Assembly (NCBI GenBank): GCA_011833715.1
Contig: CM022394.1
Location: 92,366,798 to 92,430,797 of the forward strand
Source of the DNA: Carcinoscorpius rotundicauda
Taxonomy: Eukaryota; Arthropoda; Merostomata; Xiphosura; Limulidae
Direction: 5' to 3'
DNA: 64,000 nucleotides
The translations under genes were made by a program, and so were the position numbers. Positions 11,032 through 21,347 of the stretch are shown here, one piece after another. The notes below the pieces were generated by a model. That model was given only the letters and a program-made list of their open reading frames with translations. It did not search any database and was not told the origin of the DNA. Position 1 is the stretch's first letter, and the number at the start of each line of letters is the position of its first letter.

Positions 11032-11224
11032 CAGGGAAGGCAGCTAGTCATCACCACCCACCGCCAACTCTTGGGCTACTCTTTTATCAACGAATAGTGG
11101 GATTGATCGTCACATTATAACGCCCCACGGCTGAAAGGGCGAGCATGTTTGGCGCAACGGGGATGCGAACCCGCGACCCTCAGATTACGAGTCGCACGCC
11201 TTAACGCGCTTGGCCATTCCAGGG
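11032..11224 (-). mobile_element. SINE family A lacking its 3' third
   Basis: The tRNA-like head and most of the body are intact, but the copy ends in the CTTCCCT region and has no GTAGCTTTGTGCG tail. Loss of the 3' end is not the usual outcome of target-primed reverse transcription, so later deletion or internal priming is likely. Confidence 0.88.
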
Positions 11225-12426
11225 GAATAATTAAGTCATCATAATAAGAAAATAAATCAACTCGTAGCATTCAGTTTGGACCTTTACATTTCTTATGCAT
11301 ACTAACATGTTTACATCCCTTATTTTTTTATTATTCTTATTCAGAAGACAAAAGTGAAATATTGTTAAAGTTGGGAGAATTGTGAAGAATGTGTCATACT
11401 TGAGTAGCTTGACATTAATAAACCATTGCTTTTAATTTTAGCAGGATAATGAATGATACAGAACTTTTTGTCCTCTGAGAAAAGTCATTTGAAGAAGAGA
11501 GAAATAATTTGTTATGCGAAATTTACAAAATAATCAGCTTAACGTCATGTATTCAACAGAAAAGTTTTTAAATATTAATGAACCTACAAGAAGAATTTTA
11601 AAAAAATGTCAACATATAGGTTTAGAAAAATAAGTAACTGATTAATGAAGTGATATAGTTAAGGTTAAATAATACCTATTGATTAATTATAGATTAGTAC
11701 TGTGTTCGAAAAATAAAGTTTTATTACGAATATTTTATTACAAATTTGGCTTTAAATTACAATATCATTCTTTTTTTGCAACCTTCCACAAAATTTCAAG
11801 GGTTCGTACCTTGGATTCACACTTCAGTCCAACACAAATACAGAACCTCAAACCTGAATTCAAATATTAATAAGTGTAATTACCCTATTCAATTTACCAT
11901 ACTTTTCTTTAAGTTTAAACGAAATAAAGCTACTGAGGTACATATTATTTTAAAACTTACCCAAAATGAACTTTTGCTTCGTATATTTTTTCTTAGGATC
12001 TTTCACATAAACCTCTTTTACAATACGTTTTGCACACTGGTAAAGAAATGCAGTCATTAATATCACAACTATGAAGTAATAATTCTAGCTCAATTATATA
12101 TATTAAAAGAGCAACTGTAAATTCAATGCTCAGACACCAGTGATAAGAACAAAGAGAAGCTTATCAGTTATATAATCACAAGACTGTGAAAAATAAACAA
12201 AAACTTGTATTCAATCCTCTAAATTACTCCATTAAAGTTATGAAACACCATGGGGTTACACATTTTAACTTGAAACATAAATCATTACAAAATATGCCTT
12301 TGCGCTACACAGGTGAAAGAGACAAAGTGAATATTAATACTTTTGTAACATTATTGATATAAGAGACAGGATATTTCTTACGATGTTTCTAACTAAATCA
12401 CTCCTGACGAAAAAAATGTAGGTTTT
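11225..12426. other. AT-rich sequence without recognised genes
   Basis: Only short frames of low-complexity composition. I see nothing to annotate. Confidence 0.5.
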
Positions 12427-12517
12427 TGAATCTGTAGCATTGAAATCCGCAGTTCGATCTCCCTCAGCGGACGCAGCATACATCCCAAAGTGGCTTTCCT
12501 GAAAGAAAGCACACACT
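12427..12517 (+). mobile_element. SINE family C, partial
   Basis: ATTGAAATCCGCAGTTCGAT, CCCTCAGCGGACGCAGCATA and CAAAGTGGCTTTCCTGAAAG, then AAGCACACACTG. The head is mostly lost. Confidence 0.7.
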
Positions 12518-12631
12518 GTTTAGATACAAGTTTTTATCTTCCATAAACATTAATATCACGTCGTTGAATAGAGAAAATGCTGTAAAACACTCCCTGTAAA
12601 TCTCAAACTTACTTTAGTATTATAATAAGGG

Positions 12632-12901
12632 TTTATTTTGAATTTCTTGCAAAGTTACACGAGGGTTATCTGTGCAAGTCATCCCTAATTTAGCAGTGTA
12701 AGACTAGAGGGAAGACAGCTAGTCATCACGACCCACCGCCAACTCTTGGGATACTCTTTTATCAACGAATAGTGAGATTGACCGTACAATTATAACGCCC
12801 CCATGGTTGAAAGGGTAAGCATGTTTGGTGCGACTGGGATTTGAACCCGCGACCCTCGGATCACGAGTCGAACGTCTTAACACGCTTGGCCATGCCGGGC
12901 C
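12632..12901 (-). mobile_element. SINE family A with 9-bp target-site duplication
   Basis: Reverse copy, moderately diverged, with TAATAAGGG at 12623-12631 and 12907-12915. The head has the variant GGGATTTGAACCCGCGACC rather than the GC-rich form of the young subfamily. Confidence 0.9.
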
Positions 12902-13259
12902 TCTTGTAATAAGGGACTTTCCTTACAAGCTTAAGTTTTCCCATTAATAACGCATGCCACAACCATTTTGTACCCACCTTTTGGAATCAAAGATTTCAAC
13001 ATATCTTCCATACAAATCACAAAGCGTCATCTTTCCACCAATAGGAATACACCATCGTCACGTGACAAATGTATCTCCCTCTTATGTGTCTCGACCGAAC
13101 AATCACTTTTTGTGATGCTGAGGTTTAGACATTTTTCTATTTCTTCAATTTTTGATTGGAGTGGTTTACGTTTGTGTAACTTACAATTTATTTCAAGAAA
13201 TTTATACTTTGATTTTTAACGAATTTATTTACCTCTGCTTTAATATTTCACTTGTTTGT

Positions 13260-15300
13260 TCGATCTCAAGCCTGAATTGCACAGTTAACGTCACTACTTC
13301 GGATACTTCTCATTCATATGATGCCTTACTCCAGGCCACAGGTGCGAGCGACCAAGCATGCTATTTACTTGAATTCATTCATAGGAAAATTGAGTATTAT
13401 GTGGGACAGCATTTGTCTGAAAGGGATTTTGATCATTTCTCCTCACTTCAACCAAGATTCCCATGCCTTCTCACACACTTACTGAGATTTCTGATCAACT
13501 TTCATCTGTTTCTTGGAATTTATTTCTCATGTGTTGTTTTGTCTCTTCATCCTACTTCTTGTGGTCCCAGTCTTTACCTTTTATACAATTTTGCCTCATT
13601 TACTTTTCACCCATTCCTTGATAATCGGGTTTGTGTTGAGTATTTCGCTTCTCAGTTCGGTAATGATATTAACATGTCTCAACCCTTACGCGTGATGGAT
13701 CATTTCCTTCTCTCTCTCTCTTAAGGTTGGATAGATTGTTCATATCTGGACCAAGAAAATGGTTAGGTTCATTTCTGCCTGTTCAAGGGTGGGAGTGGCA
13801 AACCACAAATCTCCCATTTATCTACCAGGTATTCACTACTCCTGTCTTTGTCATACTGTGATGACTTTGTTGCAATACATCTCAATGATCTAGCTCTTGT
13901 CTGAAGTTTTCACAGGAACATGATGGAGTTTTCTGGAAACGTCCTCTCACTCATTATTTCCACATTGGCCTGCCTGTTGTTTTTGGCTCTGGCTCTGCAA
14001 ACGCGGTTTCTTTGTTGTTAGAATCACTTGGGTCATTATGTCATATGCTTGTAAATTCATCTCCATACTTCTTATCTGTGAGACCTTCGTGTGGCACAGT
14101 TTGTAACACCTTGCATGTGTGACATACTTTTTGAGTCTTTGGAGTTGAAGGTTGCTTCAGTCCAACAATAATGCATCGTTTACCATTTGGTGACCCACAT
14201 GTTTGAGACAGAGCCAAGAATAGCACCGATACCTGTCCTCTAACCATCTCCTTCCTAGTCTTAGTCTGTTCCTTCTTCCTCTGGTGCCATACTTATCGTT
14301 TGTCATGAAGTCGCATGATTCGTCAAAAAACAGCTCAGATGCTCACTTGATGAGTTCAGGTCTAGTAGAAGTTTGTCAGGGTATTGTGAGAAGGTTTTAT
14401 CAATCCCTTTCTTACTCCTCATCCCTGCTTCCTTTTGTTCTCCTCAGGATCTCATTCTATGCTAGCGTCCTTCAAAGGTGGTGCAATGATCATTTTACAC
14501 AAGAGGTTATTGAATCTTTCTCGCGAGGTTTGAGGCGTCTTCTCCCGCTAGTTTGTGGCCTCCAAAATGACCATGAGCTTGTCTAGTGTTAAAAACATGT
14601 TCATGCTTCATCATGGAATCTCAGCTCAAATTTTAGTGAGATTTCTCTCTTCAGATTTGGATGATTAAGTTGGGCACCTCCAGGGTTTTTCTTTACAATT
14701 CCATATCTTTGTTTTTATATCGTGGGGTAACATATAGTTTCACACTCTACCTTTGGGTTTGGCTTCAGCACCATACATCATTCGTTGCATGTTAGAAGCC
14801 CTCTCTCTGTATCTTGTACTTTGGAGTTGTGTGTTTTCACTTGTTTCGTGGCGACTGCCATTTTTGCACTCATTCCAAGCAAGAGTTGGCTAGTCATACT
14901 CACCATCATCTACTTCTATACAGTTTTTCTGAATACAAGGCCACATCTATATCTACAGGAATAAACTCGGTGGCATCACAGCTAAGTCTGTCTGCTCTGG
15001 TGATATCACAGTCATGCCTGATCATACATGAAATATGGTCCTGTATTCAAGGTCTAGTTATGCCCGGATATACAGTCGACTTGTAACAAGCAGCATGATA
15101 ACAAACATTTCAAGTTCAAACCTTTTGTTGTTCTTTGCCCCTCTTGCTTCCATGTGTATTGAAAGGAGGAGATTGCCTGGCTAGTCGACACATTGATCAC
15201 GGTTTTTACCCAATCGTTTTCTTTTATCTGGGACTTATCTGTGTGACATTCAAGTCACACGTAGCTCACGTTTCAGTGTCATGCTGTCATTACGACTATG
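13260..15300 (+). pseudogene. Decayed retroelement, possibly DIRS-like
   Basis: This block is GC-richer than its flanks and carries translated scraps without a continuous frame. Near 13770-13850 the plus strand reads GWEWQTTNLPFIYQVFTTP, reminiscent of the reverse-transcriptase LPF block. Near 14930-15070 it reads SISTGINSVASQLSLSALVI, then PGYTVDL, reminiscent of the IPG-N-ADALSR ... VDLFAT stretch of DIRS/Gypsy RNase H tails. Both lie on the same strand in the expected order. The match is weak and many stops intervene. A different retroelement or unrelated sequence remains possible. Confidence 0.28.
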
Positions 15301-15370
15301 AATGACAACATCATTTTAGACATTTTTATTATGGATTCATCCCTTACGTTGGACAGCGTTATTAGCGGTA

Positions 15371-15494
15371 GTGACATTGTCCACCTCAGTTGTGTTATAA
15401 AATTTTTCGGGCCATTTGCCATTTTAATTCTATTTAAATTCTTAATTCGAAAATTGGCATGTTTTTTTTTTCTAAAATGATTCCCTTTTTGCAT
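15371..15494 (+). repeat. Unclassified dispersed repeat, copy 1
   Basis: Blocks GTGACATTGTCCACCT, TTAATTCGAAAATTGGCATG and AAATGATTCCCTTTTTG recur, diverged, on the minus strand at 43539-43620 and partly at 43262-43320. Family unknown. It may be the 3' region of the decayed retroelement to its left. Confidence 0.45.
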
Positions 15495-17053
15495 TTTAGT
15501 AAGTTTTATTTTTAATTTTTTATGTGTGATATGTTGTCTTTATTGTTATTGCCTGCATGGCATGTTCACGAGTTTCAATACCTATCTATTTATCTTTTGG
15601 TAATTTCCTTCTTTTAAAGATCTTTCTTCCTTTACCCTTACTAATTTGGTTCATTGTTAAATCCAGTTGCCTTATTCCTCTATTTCCCCTATCAAATCTA
15701 TGTTGTCCTGTGTTACTTTTCCAGTAATGTTGCGTTTCAATTCCCTTTGCTTTTTATATAAATTGACATTTAGCAGAGTTGTACATTCATCTCTCATGTC
15801 TATCACGTCGTGGTTACTGCACCCTTGGAGTATCACCTGCCACCTGTGTCTGAACTGTGTCAGTGTGGGTATTACACTGAATAGGTCTTTATTATTGCTT
15901 TCTTTTCTGCCTTGGGCCTTTGATTCAAATTACTTCTATTGAATCCAACTCCATGGCAAGTGATGCCTCAGCAAGTATTCTTATACACAAATCCACATTG
16001 TATGCCATGTTAATTCACACGCTATATTAATGGCTTCGCACGCTCACCTTTCATATGGGATGTTTCATAAGATTACTGCCGGGTCTATGACTTCGTGATA
16101 TATTCTTTATAAATAGGCCAATTCGGGACTGTATTACCAATGAACAGCATGTGTTAAGCAGAAGGGGATGGATGTCAATACCTGCTATACCATTATTGAA
16201 TAAAAGTGAATAGTCTGCTTTTCAAAATAGGGTTTCACTGATCAACCAGTAAAATATCTCGAGGATTGCAATCCATACACACACACTAATGACCTCTACC
16301 TCCTGATCTTCTTTCAAGTCACTGAAGTGTTTAACCATGAATGTATCCTGCTGAATGGGTTCCACATAGATGACTATAACCATTCATTTCAGAATAGCCT
16401 TGTGGTTTTCTGCTGGCCTAGAAGGTGAACCATCCTCTACCGTTAAACACATACAACAGAGTGAGATGTCTCAGTATAGATCGCTCTTTCAATTAGATAT
16501 TATTACCCTACCATTGCACAAATGTCAGTACAATGTGGACTCGTTTTAAAGTGAAACATTTAACGTAAGTCCTCATACTGGTTTCTATTTGTCCAGCTTT
16601 CTCACACAATTCATTTTTCCGTGCTGTGGGTAACAGAGGGTATATGGGGATTGTTTCTGCTTCTGTCCTGAACATTATCTTGTTTTCTCTTGTGATGGTG
16701 GTATTTCTAACCTTTAAATGTTTTGTACCACTCTCGTGGTCGCAGGAGATTATTTCATGCAATGGATTGGGCTTCCCTTAGATACCAGGTGACATAATCC
16801 CAGATCCATGGGTCAATGCTATTCCCGTGTCATTTCCTGATTTCATGGTTTAAAATGTAAATACATCATTTACATTTGAACCTCAACCTACCTGCACGTG
16901 GATGTTGGTTACAATTGTACACCACGACATGCATCATCATTTACCTACTTTTCCTATTTTCAAGAAATTTAATATCAGTAATTCAATGTCTTTTATAAAC
17001 CACCGAAATTAAATAATATTAAGTACTATAGAAGGACAGTGAATATGCAAAAT
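15495..17053. other. Unclassified sequence, probably transposon-derived
   Basis: Moderate GC with short frames and no recognised motif. It may continue the decayed element to the left. Confidence 0.3.
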
Positions 17054-18382
17054 AAATATAAAAAAGTGTTTGTCAACAAAAATAAATTATATTATTTGTT
17101 TTTGAGTTTCGTGCAACGTTACACATAGGTCATCTACTCTAGCCGTCCCTAATTTAGCAGTGCAAGACCAGAGAGGAAAGCAACTAATCATCATCATCCA
17201 CCATTTACTCTTGGTCTACTCCTTTACCAACGAATAGTGGAATTGTCCGTCACATTGTAACACACCTGCAGTTGAAAGGGAAAGAATGTTTGGTGTGACG
17301 GGGATTGGAACCCACGACTTTCATTATATTACGAGATGAGTGCCCTCACCATTTGACCATGCTGGGCCTAATTATATGTTTCGACTGCTATATAGAACGT
17401 TTCAAATTACACCATAAATGATGTGAGTGACGTTAAATCTCCTAGTTAGACAAAAAACCAATCTTTCATTTTTTAAACATAAACAATAATTCCTGTATTG
17501 TTCTGTGCTGTTGGTTTGTTGTTGCATCATTTTCAGATATAAAAGGCAGTTTGGGTATAAGTAGTATTCATTTATTTATTTTGTGCGATTTATTTTCATA
17601 ATCAGAATTAAAAGCAGACGATCGTTGGAAGTTGTTTGTGAGTTACTGATCTCAATGTTAACGGTCTAGTGAGAGAAAGATATAAAAAGGCCACTACCAA
17701 GCGAGTGAGCGGGAAGAGAGCAAAAAGTAAAGTTAGTTAACTGAAAGATAGTTTCGTTCAGAGGAAGGTTAGAAAAAGTAAAATTAAACGTCGTAGGAAT
17801 CAATAGCCTGATGGTTAATATGTTAAAGGGAGTTTAACAATTTTCTTCCATTTTGAGAGAATAACTTTTATCGTCAAAGTGTTTTCTAAGACCACTGAAC
17901 CAGCCTTTCGCAAAAACAGAAGACGTGCATCAAAAGTGAGGATACGGTTGTGATAAAAGGTAAAATACATAAGAGTTATACACTGTTATTGTTTAAATTA
18001 CAAATAATGAAAGATAGTTCAGCTTTTCACCTGGATTCTGAAGCAGTTTGTTGACAACAAAGAGAGAGCTCTATAGTGTAGGATTTAAAAAAAAACTATG
18101 ATATATAGTTTTAATTATTTTTGTACATCTAACTATACACTATTTTAAAATAAGCAAAGTGCGTACTGTTCATTTATTGCCAAATTTACTACCACTTACA
18201 AATTGGAAACTTTGTCCATCACACCTATATATTTCACTGCATTTCTGTTAACTTCGAGACAAAAAAATGCTTGACAAGCATAAATTAAGTTAATCACTAT
18301 AAAAATATAAATTTTAAACAAGTAACCCTGACAATTAATTTATGCGATAACCACTAATAAACAAATCATGTAATCGTGTTTG
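17054..18382 (-). repeat. Long dispersed repeat, arm 1 (inverted relative to 61332-64000)
   Basis: The reverse complement aligns through its whole length with 61332-64000. Landmarks: CAAACACGATTACATGATTT, GTCAAGCATTTTTTTG, TATCCTCACTTTTGATGCAC, CCTACGACGTTTAA, CTTCCAACGATCGTCTGC, TTTTATATCTGAAAATG and GAACGTTCTATATAGCAG. On the plus strand there is a TATA-like TATAAAAAGGCC near 17680, so it could be LTR- or promoter-derived, but no boundary supports that. Both arms contain the same diverged SINE. The partner runs off the window, so the true length exceeds 1.3 kb. Confidence 0.85.
17096..17369 (-). mobile_element. Old SINE family A variant, shared by both repeat arms
   Basis: The head complement reads GGGATTGGAACCCACGAC, with an altered anticodon region (ATTACGAGATGAGTGCC). 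Body and tail modules are diverged. AATTATAT occurs on both sides. The same variant lies at the same place in arm 2, so the insertion predates duplication of the host repeat. Confidence 0.8.
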
Positions 18383-19592
18383 AATCAAAGTTTTCTTCAA
18401 TTGGCTAAAGGATTATCGGTAAAATTCGTATATTAGGCGATTTGAAATAAAATCTTACCTTTAATTCCTCGAGTATGAAAACACATAATTCAAGACATAT
18501 GAATGTCGTGAATACCCAAAAGATGATCTTAATGTGTCTTGAGTACTCGGAAAGGGTATCCACGACTGAGCATTGACGGCGGTAGCTCTCAAGATAACTG
18601 ATAAAATAAAGCGATTCAAGGATGTCAAATTTGTAATGTGTTCATAAGAAGTTGAATAACTTATTATTTTAGTATACATACCAACAAGAGACATACACAT
18701 CTTTACAAACATCCGTAGGACCAACAACTGCAATTACATTGGTATAAATATACTGTAAATGAGAAATTGCGAATTATACAAATTAACACCAAAGGTATGC
18801 CTCAATAATTATTTATTGCAAAACAAATTTAAGGATATTACTTCAGAATTACGGATTAAATTCAATAAAGAGAGACAATATAATCTTTGTTGCTTTAATT
18901 CCACGTTTTTCGCAATCAAATACTTTTTACACGAACTAACCAAGCCAATGATTTAAAATGAAACTCATCACTTACACAAACTTATTAATGTTCGAAATAT
19001 AAATAACACCACAAATTCCTACAGCAGCCATCAACAACAGATTGATCGTAATGAACAACTTGTCAGATTTTACCAAAAGCGAAAACATTTTCTTAAAACA
19101 GATTACTTAATGAACTTTTTAACGCACCGTTTGTATTTTACGTCGATTATAGCTATTTTTTTTAGTTTCTAAGGCTTTACCCTTAGTAACGTGACATGCC
19201 TACAATATCTGATAGATAATTGTTGGATGAAGAAAGACAATTCTATTTTCTATTTTTAATGGCAAAAACAATAATATATAGCTCAACACTAAACTTGTGG
19301 CAGTATATTACAATTTACAACTTCGAAAATTCAATTCAAAACGAAGCTATTACGAAATAATAGTTTAAAGACATATAGTTAAAGCCAACCAAAATATATT
19401 AAACGAAAGATCTAACAATCGCCAACATTTCACACACTATACATGCAGTTCTTATCATTATACGCATGCGCCTTTGTTGAAAACTGTAAGACCTGAGGAA
19501 GCTCGCAAGACCGAAACGTCACCTTTATTTTAAAATGAAAATGTATAGAAATTTAGCAATTGTTCAACCTTTTATTTAATTGTCAAAGTATT
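18383..19592. other. AT-rich sequence, one ribozyme-like motif
   Basis: No coding motif. A hammerhead-like core lies at 19493-19520. Confidence 0.45.
19493..19520 (+). ncRNA. Hammerhead-ribozyme-like core (weak)
   Basis: CTGAGGA (a CUGANGA core) is followed 13 bases later by GAAACGTC. Penelope-like retroelements carry hammerhead motifs of this layout, with CUGANGA, stem II, GAAA and a very short helix III. Stem II here pairs poorly, so this is at best a decayed motif. No Penelope reverse transcriptase is visible nearby. Confidence 0.3.
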
Positions 19593-19842
19593 GGTTTGTT
19601 TTGAAATTCACGTCAACCTACACGAGAGCTATCTGTGCTAGCCGTCCCTAATTTAACAGTGTAAGACTAGAGGGAAGGCAGCTAAATTGAGCTACTCTTT
19701 TACCAACTTACAGTAGAATTGATCGTAACATTGAAACGCCCCTACGGCTGAAAAGGCGAGCATGTTTGGTGTGATGGGGATTCGCAACCGTGACCCTCGG
19801 ATTTGAGGTCGAGTGCCTTTACCACCTATTTATGTCGGGTCT
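19593..19842 (-). mobile_element. SINE family A with internal deletion
   Basis: Reverse copy lacking about 27 bases between GGAAGGCAGCTA and the GAGCTACTCTTTTACC block, that is, the GGTGGGTGGTGATGACT segment. The head is diverged. Confidence 0.82.
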
Positions 19843-19949
19843 TTACGAATTATAGTTGAAAGCAGAAACATAAGTTTTGAAAGTTAAAGCATTCGCGAGA
19901 ATAAAAATCGTAATCATAGTAATGACTGACCCCTAATCACACAAACAGT

Positions 19950-20112
19950 TTTGTTTGTTTGTTTGAAGTTAAGCACAAAGCTTAACACAGAGATATGTTA
20001 CCCACAAATTACACTACATTTAGGATGTAAGTCAGCATTTAAAATTAAAAGCGTGTTCAAACCCAGAGACAACATATCCATCTCAATGCGCTCATGGGTC
20101 GTATGCAGATAC
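19950..20112. repeat. Family B tail remnant and spacer
   Basis: TTTGTTTGAAGTTAAGCACAAAGC at the left resembles the reverse tail of family B. The rest is too diverged to assign. Confidence 0.4.
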
Positions 20113-20883
20113 TGTTATGTATATGTGTAAATATTTTGTAAACGACAACATGTCGTGTTGTGTTTGAATTTTCATTTGTATTATTCATTTTTCCATATTG
20201 ATATTATTGTTTCGAAGTGTAGTCTCGTGCAAGAACGGATATGCGTGGATAGCTCTGGAGTTGTATGGAAATTGCAAGATTGTTCGAGAAATAGGCCTAT
20301 CGGTATAAAAAAGACGGTGACGTGAGAGATATAGAATCATCAGTCATTAGTTTTATTCGAAGACAAAGAGTGAGATTCAGACACCAGTTTTATTTCAAAA
20401 GAAGAGAGTTAGTTATTTGAGAAAGATTAAGTGTTTGCTGTGAATATTCAACTTGGATTTGTGATTGAAATTAGATCTACGGAAGCCGTGATTTTATTTC
20501 GTCAATCTCTACGATACATCTGAATTACCGCTTGTGCTGAGAGTCGGCGAATTTATTGAACTGTGAACTGTTTCGGAATTACTTCGTGGGACCAAATTCA
20601 CACCCTAGACTGGAATTTGAGACTTTAATTTTAGATCATTATATTAGATACAGGCCAGTACCGTTTTGTATTGTGATTTATTTTGAAGTTTGAAACTAAT
20701 ATTATTTTGTTTTGTAATTAATTTCGAATGTTATAACTTAATATCTGTCACTTATTATATAATTTTTGTTATATCTGTTATATTTGTTAATAGTTTAGTG
20801 TAATAAATTATACAAGCTGTTATCTGCGTTTTTCTGTTGCGTTTAGTCTACGAAGAACTTAAAACATTAAAAAATACGTAACA
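20113..20883 (+). mobile_element. Solo LTR, 771 bp, with 5-bp target-site duplication
   Basis: Begins TGTTATG and ends CGTAACA, a short inverted TGTTA/TAACA. GATAC lies immediately before (20108-20112) and after (20884-20888). Internally there is a TATA-like GTATAAAAAAGACGG near 20300 and an AATAAA near 20803, the expected order of U3, R and U5. No internal region follows, so recombination between two LTRs has removed it. Ty3/Gypsy or BEL-Pao cannot be separated from an LTR alone. Confidence 0.85.
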
Positions 20884-21068
20884 GATACATTTGTGGAAAC
20901 TGTAGTAACCAGAATTATTAAAACTTACACATCAGGTGAACAGCCATGCATAACAGTGAATTTTTTTATTTACTGATATTATTTTAGTTGTGTTTCATCA
21001 GGATGATATGTTTCAAGTTAAACAAAATAGCGTAGCAAAATAATAATAATTTATACCATAACTTTAAC

Positions 21069-21334
21069 GGCCTGGCATGGCCGAGCGCGTTAAGGCGTGC
21101 GCTCGTAATCCGAGGGTCGCGGGTTCGCGCTAAACATGCTCGCCCTCCCAGCATTGGGGGTGTATAATGTGACGGTCAATCCCAATATTCGTTGGTAAAA
21201 GAGTAGCCCAAGAGTCGGCGGTGAGTGGTGATGACTAGCTGCCTTCCCTCTAGTCTTACACTGCTAAATTAGGGACGGCTAGCACAGATAGCCCTCGAGT
21301 AGCTTTGTGCGAAATTCCAAAACAAACAAACAAA
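21069..21334 (+). mobile_element. SINE family A with 13-bp target-site duplication
   Basis: CCATAACTTTAAC (21056-21068) and CCATACCTTTAAC (21335-21347) flank it, with one mismatch. About 10 bases downstream of the B box are deleted; otherwise it is close to the young consensus. Confidence 0.95.
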
Positions 21335-21347
21335 CCATACCTTTAAC

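Noticed and set aside
13152..13724. 190-codon open frame, the longest without N
   Set aside because: No recognised domain, pyrimidine-rich composition and overlapping frames. It could be part of the decayed retroelement but is not supported as a gene.
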